Numbered from the stretch's first letter, positions 1 through 5,750 are shown. The stretch: DNA of 8,056 bases from a bacterium (GCA_028699365.1 JAQVUQ010000111.1:1-8056), one strand, 5' to 3'. Numbers and translations: made by a program. The notes: generated from the sequence alone by a model not told the origin.

Positions 1-693
1 GGGCTTGCCGACGATAGCCAGGGCTGCTCCATCCTGCAATATGCGCCCTTTGTCGGCCGAAGCGATAAGATCGTCCAGTTTACGGATAAGCGCCTGTATT
101 TTCTCTAAAGATTCGTCATAAACCTCGACAATCCCCATGTCTTCAGGGAAATCAATTTCCGCCTCCAGAAGAGCCAGCATGTCGATGATCTCCTGTCGCT
201 GGTTCTCGATTTCACGGGACAGATATCCTCTGAGCTGACTGACGGCGTTCTTCAATCCGGCCTCGGTGCGGGATCTTATCACGCTCATAACGGCTTCCGC
301 CTGCGCCAGATCCAGACGTCCGTTAAGAAAGGCTCTCTTGGTAAATTCGCCCGGGGCCGCCAGCCGGGCACCGGCCGCCAGCACCTGCAGCATGATCCGC
401 CTCACCGGCTCTGCTCCGCCGTGGGCGCTGATCTCCATCATATCTTCACGTGTGTAGGACCGTGGTGCCGGAAACGCCGTCAGAAGCACTTCATCGATCT
501 TTCTGCCGTCTTTCAGGTCTATAATGAACCCATAGTATGCCTTATGGCTTTCAAAATTCTCGATTATGCCGGCGCTCCCGGCCCTGAACAGGCTTCGGGC
601 AATTTTTTCCGCCTCCGGGCCGCTTATCCTGATGACGGCGAGAGCACCCTCTCCCGGAGGAGTCGAGATGGCTGCAATGGTATCGTTTTCCAT
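1..693 (-). CDS. mnmE: tRNA modification GTPase MnmE (TrmE), N-terminal part, cut by the window edge
   Basis: MnmE with its partner MnmG installs the 5-carboxymethylaminomethyl (or related) group on the wobble uridine of certain tRNAs, using a folate one-carbon unit and GTP hydrolysis in the cytoplasm. The 231 visible residues open with MENDTIAAISTPPGEGALAV, the usual family start, and include the conserved stretches SYTREDMMEISAHGG (79-93), PGEFTKRAFLNGRLDLAQAEAV (114-135) and EAEIDFPED (177-185). These are the folate-binding N-terminal domain and the beginning of the helical domain. The window ends at AIVGKP, the start of the G1 P-loop, so the G domain and the C-terminal Cys lie outside. 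The ATG start has an AGAGGG site 7 nt upstream (701-706). The reading frame is open to base 1. Presence of mnmE beyond jag fits the usual Firmicutes origin order, with mnmG expected further left. Identification is firm. Confidence 0.96.
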   Translation of the reverse strand, partial: MENDTIAAISTPPGEGALAVIRISGPEAEKIARSLFRAGSAGIIENFESHKAYYGFIIDLKDGRKIDEVLLTAFPAPRSYTREDMMEISAHGGAEPVRRIMLQVLAAGARLAAPGEFTKRAFLNGRLDLAQAEAVMSVIRSRTEAGLKNAVSQLRGYLSREIENQRQEIIDMLALLEAEIDFPEDMGIVEVYDESLEKIQALIRKLDDLIASADKGRILQDGAALAIVGKP

Positions 694-740
694 ATTTTCG
701 CCCTCTTTTCGGAATGACTGTCTAATACTGTTTTCTACCT

Positions 741-769
741 CAAAGAAAAGCCGGGGAAACCTCCCCGGC
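741..769 (-). terminator. Rho-independent terminator after the rpmH-jag operon
   Basis: Read on the minus strand, an 8-bp perfect stem GCCGGGGA/TCCCCGGC with a 4-nt loop (750-769) is followed directly by the T-rich tail TTTTCTTTG. It lies about 200 nt beyond the jag stop and about 50 nt before the mnmE start. It probably ends transcription of the rpmH-rnpA-yidD-yidC-jag operon and insulates mnmE, which then needs its own promoter in the short remaining gap or relies on read-through. I see no clear promoter there. Confidence 0.85.
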
Positions 770-799
770 CATTATACCATCTCTAATGCGGAACTTCTC

Positions 800-964
800 A
801 AATGCGAATTGCGGATTTCGGAATGCGGAATAGTCCGGGTTGGTAATTCAGTCTTCCGAAGTCTGCCCCTGCATTTTATATGAACGCTGTTATATGTCCT
901 ACGTTATGCCTTCGGTTCGTTCTGCAATCATTCCGCAATCCGCATTCGTAATCATTTCGCATTT
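800..964. repeat. Imperfect long inverted repeat made of ATGCGGAAT-like units
   Basis: The left arm (800-831) and right arm (930-964) are imperfect reverse complements. The outer 8 bp (AAATGCGA against TCGCATTT) pair perfectly, and the inner end pairs over 12 of 13 positions (CGGAATGCGGAAT against ATTCCGCAATCCG). Each arm is itself built from short iterated units (AATGCGGAA, ATTGCGGAT), and another unit sits just outside at 785-793. The arms enclose about 98 bp with no credible gene. The block occupies most of the space between the jag stop and the terminator. It resembles the dispersed intergenic AATGCGGAAT-type repeats or MITE-like elements found in some genomes. No clear target-site duplication is visible, so mobility is unproven. 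Confidence 0.6.
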
Positions 965-975
965 CACTCATGCAG

Positions 976-1644
976 TTATTTAGGACTTATGACCACCCGG
1001 CGATACGGTTCTTCGCCTTCACTGAAAGTCGTGACGTCTTCATTATCCTGAAGAGTAGTATGTATCACCCGGCGCTCAAAAGGCGTCATGTAGGCCAGCG
1101 CTATCTCCTGTCCGGTTTGAACGGCTCTGGCCGCCATTTTTTCTGCTGTAGACGCCAGGATCTCTTTTCTTCTCTCCCGGTAAGATTCAGCGTCCACGAT
1201 AACCCTTATCCTGTCTTCACGATGCTTGTTAAGGATAAGATTGACTATGAATTGAATGGAGTCCAGAGTCTGGCCCTGCCGGCCGATTATTATGCCCATT
1301 TCCGGACCCTCTGCATTTATATGTATATACCCATCCTCGTCCCAGGTTTCCAGTTCGGCATCAATTCCCATAAGAGAGAGTATCTGCCCAAAGCATTCCT
1401 TTGCCTTGACGTGATCTTCCTCACTGGCACCAGCGTATGATTTCGTTTCGCTATCCTTTAATTTCTTTTCGCCATCCTTCGTTGAAACCAGTATTCTGGC
1501 CTCTTTGGTCCCGAGCCCGAACATACCTCTTGTCGGTTCCTCCAGGATATCGACCGTAATCTCCTCCCGGCTCACGCCCAGTGCTTCTATCGCTGTTTGT
1601 ATTGCCTCTTCTACGGTCTTTCCTGTCTGCTCCACACTTCTCAT
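976..1644 (-). CDS. jag: RNA-binding protein Jag / KhpB (SpoIIIJ-associated protein)
   Basis: Jag (KhpB, EloR) is a cytoplasmic RNA-binding protein encoded beside yidC in Firmicutes; in streptococci the family is linked to control of cell elongation and small-RNA binding. All three expected domains are present in 222 residues. A Jag_N domain spans about 1-52 (TVEEAIQTAIEALGV, then EPTRGMFGLGTKEARILV). A type-II KH domain carries the GxxG loop as GRQG at 121-124 within IIIGRQGQTLDSIQFIVN. A C-terminal R3H domain (about 152-219) has the Arg-x3-His signature at R191-H195. The ATG start is preceded by a strong AAGGAGGGAG (1651-1660). It starts 27 nt after the yidC stop and is the last gene of the operon. 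The linker 53-80 is short and charged, so the protein is of ordinary length for the shorter forms of the family. Confidence 0.95.
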   Translation of the reverse strand: MRSVEQTGKTVEEAIQTAIEALGVSREEITVDILEEPTRGMFGLGTKEARILVSTKDGEKKLKDSETKSYAGASEEDHVKAKECFGQILSLMGIDAELETWDEDGYIHINAEGPEMGIIIGRQGQTLDSIQFIVNLILNKHREDRIRVIVDAESYRERRKEILASTAEKMAARAVQTGQEIALAYMTPFERRVIHTTLQDNEDVTTFSEGEEPYRRVVISPK

Positions 1645-1671
1645 TACGGTCTCCCTCCTTTTCGGAAATAA

Positions 1672-2316
1672 CTAGCTCTTTTCAGGCAGCGTTGCCTTAT
1701 CCGGCGCACGCATGACGAAATACTGCTGTACCGTGCTCAAAACGTTAAACACCAGCCAGTAGAGGATGAAGGCTGCCGGCCATTTATATATCCAGGCCAT
1801 AAAGGTGAAGATAAACGGCATCATAATCGCCATGGTGTTTTGTGTCTGCGCCTGAGACGGATCCGTTACGGTCATCTTTGACGACAGATAAAGGCTGACG
1901 GCATAAAGCAGCAGCAAGGGGATATCGGGCTGGGCCAGGTTGTCTACCCAGAGAAAACCCTCTGTGGCAAAGGCCGCTTTAAAGGACAACACTGCCGAGT
2001 AGAGCATAAAGAGAATGGGCATCTGAACAAGCAGGGGCAAACACCCGCCCAGCGGATTTACTTTATGCTCTTTATAGAGACCCAGCATTCTTTTTTGCAG
2101 TTCCTCGGGCTTGTCTTTGTATTTCTCCTGCAATTCCTTCATATGAGGCTGGATCTTCTGCATGTCTCTCATTGACTTGAACTGTTGGTGGGTAAGAGGA
2201 TACAGCACCGCTTTCACCGCCACGGTCAACAAAATGACGGCCACGCCGTAGCTGCCGGTCCACTGATGAAAGAAGGATAGAACATCCTTCATAATATCGA
2301 CAAAATAACTCCACAT
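1672..2316 (-). CDS. yidC: Membrane protein insertase YidC / SpoIIIJ (Oxa1 family)
   Basis: YidC inserts and folds membrane proteins, alone or with SecYEG, in the cytoplasmic membrane. Five membrane segments are visible at roughly 23-41, 92-113, 132-146, 163-177 and 179-201 (numbered from the ATG), with the charged cytoplasmic hairpin 43-88 (MRDMQKIQPHMKELQEKYKD) after the first. The family motif NPLGGCLPLLVQMPI (87-101) is present. There is no large periplasmic domain and no lipobox signal peptide, as in many Clostridia. The normally conserved Arg of the hydrophilic groove in the first membrane segment is Lys35 here (VAVKAVLYPLT). The start is ambiguous. A TTG at 2328 leaves only 1 nt after GGAGG (2330-2334), too close, so I chose the in-frame ATG at 2316 with 13 nt spacing; the longer form would add four residues. 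It lies between yidD (about 30 nt away) and jag. Confidence 0.95.
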   Translation of the reverse strand: MWSYFVDIMKDVLSFFHQWTGSYGVAVILLTVAVKAVLYPLTHQQFKSMRDMQKIQPHMKELQEKYKDKPEELQKRMLGLYKEHKVNPLGGCLPLLVQMPILFMLYSAVLSFKAAFATEGFLWVDNLAQPDIPLLLLYAVSLYLSSKMTVTDPSQAQTQNTMAIMMPFIFTFMAWIYKWPAAFILYWLVFNVLSTVQQYFVMRAPDKATLPEKS

Positions 2317-2348
2317 ACTGTTACGCAATCCTCCGTTAACGGCTCAGT

Positions 2349-2582
2349 TTAAGGAACGGGATCCTCTCCTCCGGGATTGAAGGGATGACATCTCAAAACA
2401 CGCCTGACAGCTAAAAAGAATCCCCTGGCTGCTCCATGCTTCTCTATTGCCTGATAGGCATAGCTGGAGCAACTGGGACTGAAGCGACAAGCTCGGGGGA
2501 AAGCGGGTGACACGAACCTCTGATACAACCGTATCGCCGCCAGGATAGCCTTAGTCAACAGTAGCTTTATATAGGCGCGCAC
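2349..2582 (-). CDS. yidD: Membrane protein insertion efficiency factor YidD
   Basis: YidD is a small membrane-associated protein that helps YidC-dependent insertion. The 77 residues match the family closely: an amphipathic N-terminal helix (LLLTKAILAAIRLYQRFVSP), the core CRFSPSCSSYAYQAIEKHG with Cys32 and Cys38, and the C-terminal RCHPFNPGGEDPVP with Cys65. The GTG start is supported by AAAGGAG (2593-2599) 10 nt upstream, inside the rnpA coding sequence. The gene overlaps the 3' end of rnpA by 32 nt in a different frame, so the two are probably translationally coupled. The next gene downstream is yidC, the functional partner. Confidence 0.95.
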   Translation of the reverse strand: MRAYIKLLLTKAILAAIRLYQRFVSPAFPRACRFSPSCSSYAYQAIEKHGAARGFFLAVRRVLRCHPFNPGGEDPVP

Positions 2583-2895
2583 GCTTAAACAGCTCCTTTA
2601 CGGCTGCTTGAACATCCTTATAGGTTGCCGTCTCGATGCCCTTTCGAGCGATAAAGAGAAGATTCACCCCGGAAACGAGTTCTTCGGATTCCTGCCGGAT
2701 CGACTCTCTCAACAGTCGCTTGATCCTGTTTCTGACAACCGCGCCTCCGATTTTCTTGCTGACGGCCAATCCTAACCCTTGTTTATCCTCACCAGTGCGG
2801 ATGACTCTGAGAACCAACAAAGCATTGGAGTATCTGTAACCTCTTTGATAGAGATCAGTAAACTCCTGCCTTCTTTTCAGATTCTCCCTAAGCAC
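2551..2895 (-). CDS. rnpA: Ribonuclease P protein component
   Basis: RnpA is the protein subunit of RNase P; it binds the catalytic RNA and the 5' leader of pre-tRNA during tRNA 5'-end maturation. The 114-residue length is typical. The N-terminal LKRRQEFTDLYQRGYRYSN and the RNR motif GAVVRNRIKRLLRE (51-64, with R55-N56-R57, K59, R60 and R63) are the family signatures, followed by LLFIARKG (79-86). The start is a GTG with a weak AGGA (2905-2908) 9 nt upstream, lying within a small hairpin that also includes the rpmH stop codon. The gene begins 11 nt after rpmH and overlaps yidD at its 3' end. Coupling to rpmH is the conserved arrangement in bacteria. Confidence 0.96.
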   Translation of the reverse strand: MLRENLKRRQEFTDLYQRGYRYSNALLVLRVIRTGEDKQGLGLAVSKKIGGAVVRNRIKRLLRESIRQESEELVSGVNLLFIARKGIETATYKDVQAAVKELFKRARLYKATVD

Positions 2896-2901
2896 GAAAA
2901 G

Positions 2902-2918
2902 CTGTCCTAAACGGACAG
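2902..2918 (-). promoter_or_regulatory. Small hairpin over the rpmH stop / rnpA ribosome-binding site
   Basis: In the minus-strand transcript a 6-bp stem CTGTCC/GGACAG with loop GTTTA covers the rpmH stop codon and part of the weak AGGA Shine-Dalgarno of rnpA. It could hold rnpA translation down unless ribosomes finishing rpmH open it. The stem is short, so the functional reading is an inference. Confidence 0.35.
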
Positions 2919-3041
2919 AGACTTTCTGCCTTTAGCTCTTCTGGCACTGATAACTCTTCTGCCACCGGGAGTGCTCATCCTGGAAAGGAACCCGTGAACT
3001 CTCTGTCTTCTTCGCTTTTTTGGTTGATAAGTCCTTTTCAT
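2907..3041 (-). CDS. rpmH: 50S ribosomal protein L34
   Basis: L34 is a small, very basic protein of the large ribosomal subunit. The 44-residue product begins [21 protein letters not shown] and contains the typical [19 protein letters not shown] region before ending in SLSV, matching L34 along its whole length. The ATG is preceded by AAGGAT about 10 nt upstream. It is the first gene of the rpmH-rnpA-yidD-yidC-jag operon, placed directly at the origin as in most bacteria, and is driven by the strong promoter just upstream. It is too short to appear in long-ORF searches, but identification is certain. Confidence 0.97.
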   Translation of the reverse strand: MKRTYQPKKRRRQRVHGFLSRMSTPGGRRVISARRAKGRKSLSV

Positions 3042-3072
3042 CTCTATTTCATCCTTACAAAATTATAGAGGG

Positions 3073-3101
3073 ATTATAACACAGGCGATATTCCACAGCA
3101 A
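3073..3101 (-). promoter_or_regulatory. Sigma-A type promoter of the rpmH operon
   Basis: On the minus strand TTGCTG (-35, complement of 3096-3101) is separated by 17 bp from a perfect TATAAT (-10, complement of 3073-3078) preceded by TG one base upstream (TGTTATAAT), an extended -10. Transcription would start near 3066, leaving about 25 nt of leader before rpmH. A DnaA-box-like sequence TATTCCACA (3089-3097, two mismatches) overlaps the -35 and spacer, so DnaA could in principle occupy the promoter. Confidence 0.8.
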
Positions 3102-3195
3102 GTAAAGTGAATTGTTGAAACAGGGCAGCATAACGAAAGCCACAGGTAATTGAAAAAGGTCTTACCGTCTGTTATCATTATCAAACAATTTAAAG

Positions 3196-3227
3196 TTATC
3201 AACACCTGTGGATAGTTTTGTGGAAAA
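3196..3227. promoter_or_regulatory. Cluster of three DnaA boxes
   Basis: Against the consensus TTATNCACA, the cluster holds TTATCAACA at 3196-3204 (plus, one mismatch), CTATCCACA as the complement of 3207-3215 (one mismatch) and TTTTCCACA as the complement of 3219-3227 (one mismatch). The first two face each other with 2 bp between them. This density in 32 bp is unlikely by chance and marks a DnaA-binding site. Confidence 0.75.
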
Positions 3228-3281
3228 GATCCTATTGACAGCGCCGCACAGGCAAAAAATGCGGTCTTTCTGCTGTGAAAT

Positions 3282-3296
3282 AAGGGTTTATACGGT
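3282..3296 (+). repeat. First copy of AAGGGTTTATACGGT motif
   Basis: This 15-base motif recurs at 3464-3477 with a single T deleted. Both copies sit in the non-coding region ahead of the ATPase gene. Possible roles are a regulator binding site or duplicated promoter -10 elements (TATAC); neither is proven. Confidence 0.5.
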
Positions 3297-3346
3297 CAAA
3301 GGAGCGTTTGTGACAGACCGTTTTCCCTCTATTCCCGGCACCTTTT

Positions 3347-3355
3347 TTTTCCACA
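3347..3355 (+). promoter_or_regulatory. DnaA box variant TTTTCCACA
   Basis: TTTTCCACA differs from the consensus DnaA box at one position and is the same variant found at 3219-3227, 5793-5801 and 5833-5841, suggesting it is a genuine binding form in this organism. Confidence 0.6.
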
Positions 3356-3399
3356 GCTTTCCGGCATATTTCGTTAATTGATATGCTTTCCGGAAAGCT
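3355..3399. repeat. Nested inverted repeat / palindrome ahead of the ATPase gene
   Basis: AGCTTTCCGG (3355-3364) and CCGGAAAGCT (3390-3399) are perfect inverted copies, with a second inner pair GCATAT (3364-3369) and ATATGC (3381-3386). The right arm also lies within a perfect 14-bp palindrome GCTTTCCGGAAAGC (3385-3398). The block starts at the last base of a DnaA box. It could be an operator for a dimeric regulator, an origin structural element, or a hairpin; it has no T-tract and is not a normal terminator. Confidence 0.55.
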
Positions 3400-3463
3400 T
3401 GGTAGAAAGGCGGGAAGGCAGGATTCCGCTTCTGTTCATAGAATATGTATTATTGTTGATATA

Positions 3464-3477
3464 AAGGGTTATACGGT
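3464..3477 (+). repeat. Second copy of AAGGGTTATACGGT motif, just before the ATPase start
   Basis: It matches the motif at 3282-3296 except for one missing T and ends 8 nt before the ATG of the ATPase gene. A protein bound here would be well placed to control that gene and, through it, dnaA. Confidence 0.5.
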
Positions 3478-3485
3478 GTTGAATA

Positions 3486-4301
3486 ATGCGGAAGTATCCT
3501 AGAAAAGTTATGGCAAAGGATGGAAACCTTTCCCGTTCCGTTCCTGAAAACGCTTACCCTTTGCTGGAAAAGGAATCCCGTGTCCGTCTGGCGGTATATG
3601 ATTCTCCCACGTCATCGCCGCGCGTTATAGAGTTCAGCAGTAATAACTATCTTGAGTTCATACATGAATTGGCGACTAAAACGTATGAAGTATCCCAGAG
3701 TAAGGGTGGAAAACTCCCTTACATCGTAATCAAGGAGTTGGTGGAAAATCTGATTCACGCCTATTTCAAGGATGCCATCATAACGGTGCTTGATGACGGA
3801 AACACTATCAGAATATCAGACCATGGTCCGGGAATAAAAGATAAGGAGAAGGCGTTTCTGCCGGGTTTCTCCACGGCGAATTCCGGGCTTAAAGAGTATA
3901 TCAAAGGTGTGGGATCCGGTCTGCCTATCGTCAAGGAAACACTGAGCTACATTGGCGGCACGATAACAATTGAAGATAACCTCTCTCAGGGAACGGTCAT
4001 CACCCTGACATTAAGACCGGATACCACCGGAGAGGTCGTTACTCGGCGCAACGATGAAGAGAGAAAGAAGCGGAAGGGCCTTCCCACTCTTACGGATCGC
4101 CAGAAGCGGGTGCTTCTGCTGGTCACGGAATTGAGCACCGCCGGCCCGAGCCTGGTAGCCAAGGAACTCAACATGAGCCTCAGCACGGCGCACAGAGAGA
4201 TGGCGTCACTGGAAAAGATGGATCTTCTCCGCAGCGACGAGAACGGCAAGAGATCACTTACGGAGGAGGGCGTGGCGCAGGTAGATCTGATTTTGAAGTA
4301 A
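3486..4301 (+). CDS. GHKL-type ATPase with C-terminal winged-helix DNA-binding domain, unnamed
   Basis: I do not recognise a characterised homologue. The 271 residues combine two domains. Residues about 50-178 form a histidine-kinase-like (GHKL) ATP-binding fold: N-box IVIKELVENLIHAYF (80-94, with E84 and N88), G1 box SDHGPGI (111-117, with D112, G114 and G116), a lid region FLPGFSTANSG (124-134), and G2 box GVGSGLPIVKETLSYIGGTITIED (141-164). No phospho-acceptor His helix, sensor or membrane segment precedes it, so it is not an ordinary sensor kinase. A basic linker (187-198) leads to a helix-turn-helix/winged-helix domain (about 203-268, LTDRQKRVLLLVTELSTAG, then SLVAKELNMSLSTAHREMASLEKMDLL). 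The protein looks cytoplasmic. The start is uncertain: the ATG has no clear Shine-Dalgarno, an in-frame stop lies just upstream, and Met9 is an alternative. It lies 41 nt ahead of dnaA with no terminator between, so the two are probably co-transcribed. An ATP-responsive regulator of dnaA or initiation is an inference. Confidence 0.85.
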   Translation: MRKYPRKVMAKDGNLSRSVPENAYPLLEKESRVRLAVYDSPTSSPRVIEFSSNNYLEFIHELATKTYEVSQSKGGKLPYIVIKELVENLIHAYFKDAIITVLDDGNTIRISDHGPGIKDKEKAFLPGFSTANSGLKEYIKGVGSGLPIVKETLSYIGGTITIEDNLSQGTVITLTLRPDTTGEVVTRRNDEERKKRKGLPTLTDRQKRVLLLVTELSTAGPSLVAKELNMSLSTAHREMASLEKMDLLRSDENGKRSLTEEGVAQVDLILK

Positions 4302-4342
4302 CTACCGGTCCTTTAACGGTTATTATTGGAGGTTTTTTTAAT

Positions 4343-5719
4343 ATGCCTAAGATTGCCCCGCATACGGATATATGGAATAAGGCTCTGGTTCTTCTTAAAG
4401 CAAAGGTGAGCAAACCGGGTTTTGAAACGTGGTTGAAAACGATCTCTCCCATATCGTTCGATGGTGATGTTTTCACTGTAGGAGTATCGAGTGATTTTGC
4501 CAAAGACTGGCTCGAGAAGAGATCTTCCAAGATAATAGAAGATACTCTCAGAGCCATTTGCAACAGCAATGTAAAATTGAAATTCGTGGTGGCAGACGAT
4601 GATGAAGAGGATTTTGAGCTGCCTCCTGCACAGGAGATATCGAAGAAGAAAGGTTCCAGAAGATCGGCAAATGTCGCGGATACGGATGATTTTTCATCTA
4701 TTCCCATAAATTCCAAATATACTTTCGATACCTTCGTTATAGGCAACAGCAACCGGTTTGCGCAGGCCGCGTCTCTTGCCGTAGCCAAAGCTCCGGCAAC
4801 AATGTACAACCCGCTCTTTATCTACGGAGGAGTCGGCCTGGGAAAAACCCATCTGATGCATGCCATCGGTAATTACGTATACCGGGAGAAGAAGAACTCC
4901 CGTGTTATATACGTGTCCGCAGAGAAGTTCACCAACGACGTTATCGCCTCCATACGCGAGGAACGAACGACGGAATTCAGAAACAGATACAGGAACGTGG
5001 ATATCTGGCTGGTTGACGACATTCAGTTCATCGCCGGCAAAGATAGAACACAGGAGGAGTTCTTTCATACCTTCAATACTCTTCACGAAACTAATAAGCA
5101 GATAGTCATAACCAGCGATCGGCCTCCCAGTGAATTACACCTCACCGATGAAAGGCTGCGATCGAGACTTAAATGGGGACTGACCATAGATATTCAACCC
5201 CCGGATTTTGAAACCAGAATCGCCATTCTTCAACGAAAGGCTCAGACGGATGGTCTGGATATCCCTGGTGACGTTACCGAGTTCATAGCCAATAATATAG
5301 CCAATAATATCAGAGAGCTCGAAGGTGCGCTTATCCGCGTAACCGCGTTCTCATCGCTGACCGACACTCCTATCACGACAGAGAGAGCCGCCGAGGTGCT
5401 CAAAGATATCCTGCCCAGGAACAGACCTAAGGAGATGACCATACAGAATATACAGAAGACCGTGGCCGAACATTTCAATATCAAGTTATCGGAAATGAAA
5501 TCAACCAAGAGAACCAGGACCATAGTCTTTCCGAGACAGATAGCCATGTATCTCTGCCGGGAGATGACGGAAGCTTCCCTGCCGGACATAGGAGGCCAGT
5601 TCGGTGGAAAAGATCACTCTACCGTCATACATGCCTGTTCGCAGATAAAGAAGCTCAGCCTCGTTGACGAGAATCTTAACAAGGTATTGAAAACTTTAAC
5701 TGAAAGATTGAAAAATTGA
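4343..5719 (+). CDS. dnaA: Chromosomal replication initiator protein DnaA
   Basis: DnaA is the AAA+ ATPase that binds origin boxes, melts the origin and loads the helicase. The 458 residues show domain I (about 1-80, with FETWLKTISPIS), a short acidic-then-basic linker II (84-123) and the AAA+ domain III (125 to about 345). Domain III has Walker A GGVGLGKTH (162-170), Walker B LVDDIQF (224-230 region), sensor 1 ITSDR (256-260), Box VII RLRSRLKWGL (271-280) with the arginine finger at R275, and sensor 2 NNIRELEGAL with R324. Domain IV ends in the DNA-binding signature FGGKDHSTVIHAC (420-432). Two differences from the common sequence are visible: Box VII has LKWG where FEWG or FGWG is usual, and the signature has KDHST instead of RDHTT. 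The ATG has GGAGG (4328-4332) 10 nt upstream. DnaA boxes on both sides of the region suggest autoregulation. Confidence 0.98.
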   Translation: MPKIAPHTDIWNKALVLLKAKVSKPGFETWLKTISPISFDGDVFTVGVSSDFAKDWLEKRSSKIIEDTLRAICNSNVKLKFVVADDDEEDFELPPAQEISKKKGSRRSANVADTDDFSSIPINSKYTFDTFVIGNSNRFAQAASLAVAKAPATMYNPLFIYGGVGLGKTHLMHAIGNYVYREKKNSRVIYVSAEKFTNDVIASIREERTTEFRNRYRNVDIWLVDDIQFIAGKDRTQEEFFHTFNTLHETNKQIVITSDRPPSELHLTDERLRSRLKWGLTIDIQPPDFETRIAILQRKAQTDGLDIPGDVTEFIANNIANNIRELEGALIRVTAFSSLTDTPITTERAAEVLKDILPRNRPKEMTIQNIQKTVAEHFNIKLSEMKSTKRTRTIVFPRQIAMYLCREMTEASLPDIGGQFGGKDHSTVIHACSQIKKLSLVDENLNKVLKTLTERLKN

Positions 5720-5741
5720 AGGTTTTTATTGCCGGTCAGCC

Positions 5742-5750
5742 TGTGGATAA
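5742..5750 (-). promoter_or_regulatory. Perfect DnaA box TTATCCACA
   Basis: The complement of 5742-5750 is exactly TTATCCACA, the high-affinity DnaA box. It is the only perfect copy in the window and lies 23 nt after the dnaA stop codon. A weaker box-like sequence (TTGCCCACA, two mismatches) follows on the same strand at 5754-5762. Confidence 0.85.

Larger units (their letters stand above)
3042..3485. other. Upstream half of a bipartite replication origin (non-coding, 444 bp)
   Basis: This divergent intergenic region between rpmH (minus) and the ATPase gene (plus) has no credible gene. It contains the rpmH promoter, a tight cluster of near-consensus DnaA boxes at 3196-3227, another box at 3347-3355, an AT-rich stretch around 3170-3204, a palindrome-rich block at 3355-3399, and two copies of an AAGGGTT(T)ATACGGT motif. 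Location beside rpmH and the outward gene orientation on each side are the usual hallmarks of the chromosomal origin. I see no confident promoter for the plus-strand ATPase-dnaA genes: a TTGACA at 3235-3240 has no matching -10. Confidence 0.75.

Noticed and set aside
970-1440. 156-codon plus-strand open frame
   Set aside because: It lies opposite jag, whose three domains are unmistakable; the plus-strand frame has no recognisable domain.
3045-3053. Minimal ORF ATG-AAA-TAG just before rpmH on the minus strand
   Set aside because: A two-codon frame this close to the true ATG is most simply a chance by-product of the leader sequence; there is no evidence of leader-peptide control.
3235-3240. 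Perfect -35 hexamer TTGACA upstream of the ATPase gene
   Set aside because: At 16-18 bp spacing the downstream sequence is AATGCG-like with no resemblance to TATAAT, so I do not call a promoter.
3244-3264. CCGCA/TGCGG hairpin with an A/T-rich loop
   Set aside because: The stem is only 5 bp, the loop is long, and no T-tract follows on either strand.
4258-4809. 183-codon minus-strand open frame over the start of dnaA
   Set aside because: It is an antisense shadow of dnaA and the end of the ATPase gene, Ser/Thr-rich with no family features.
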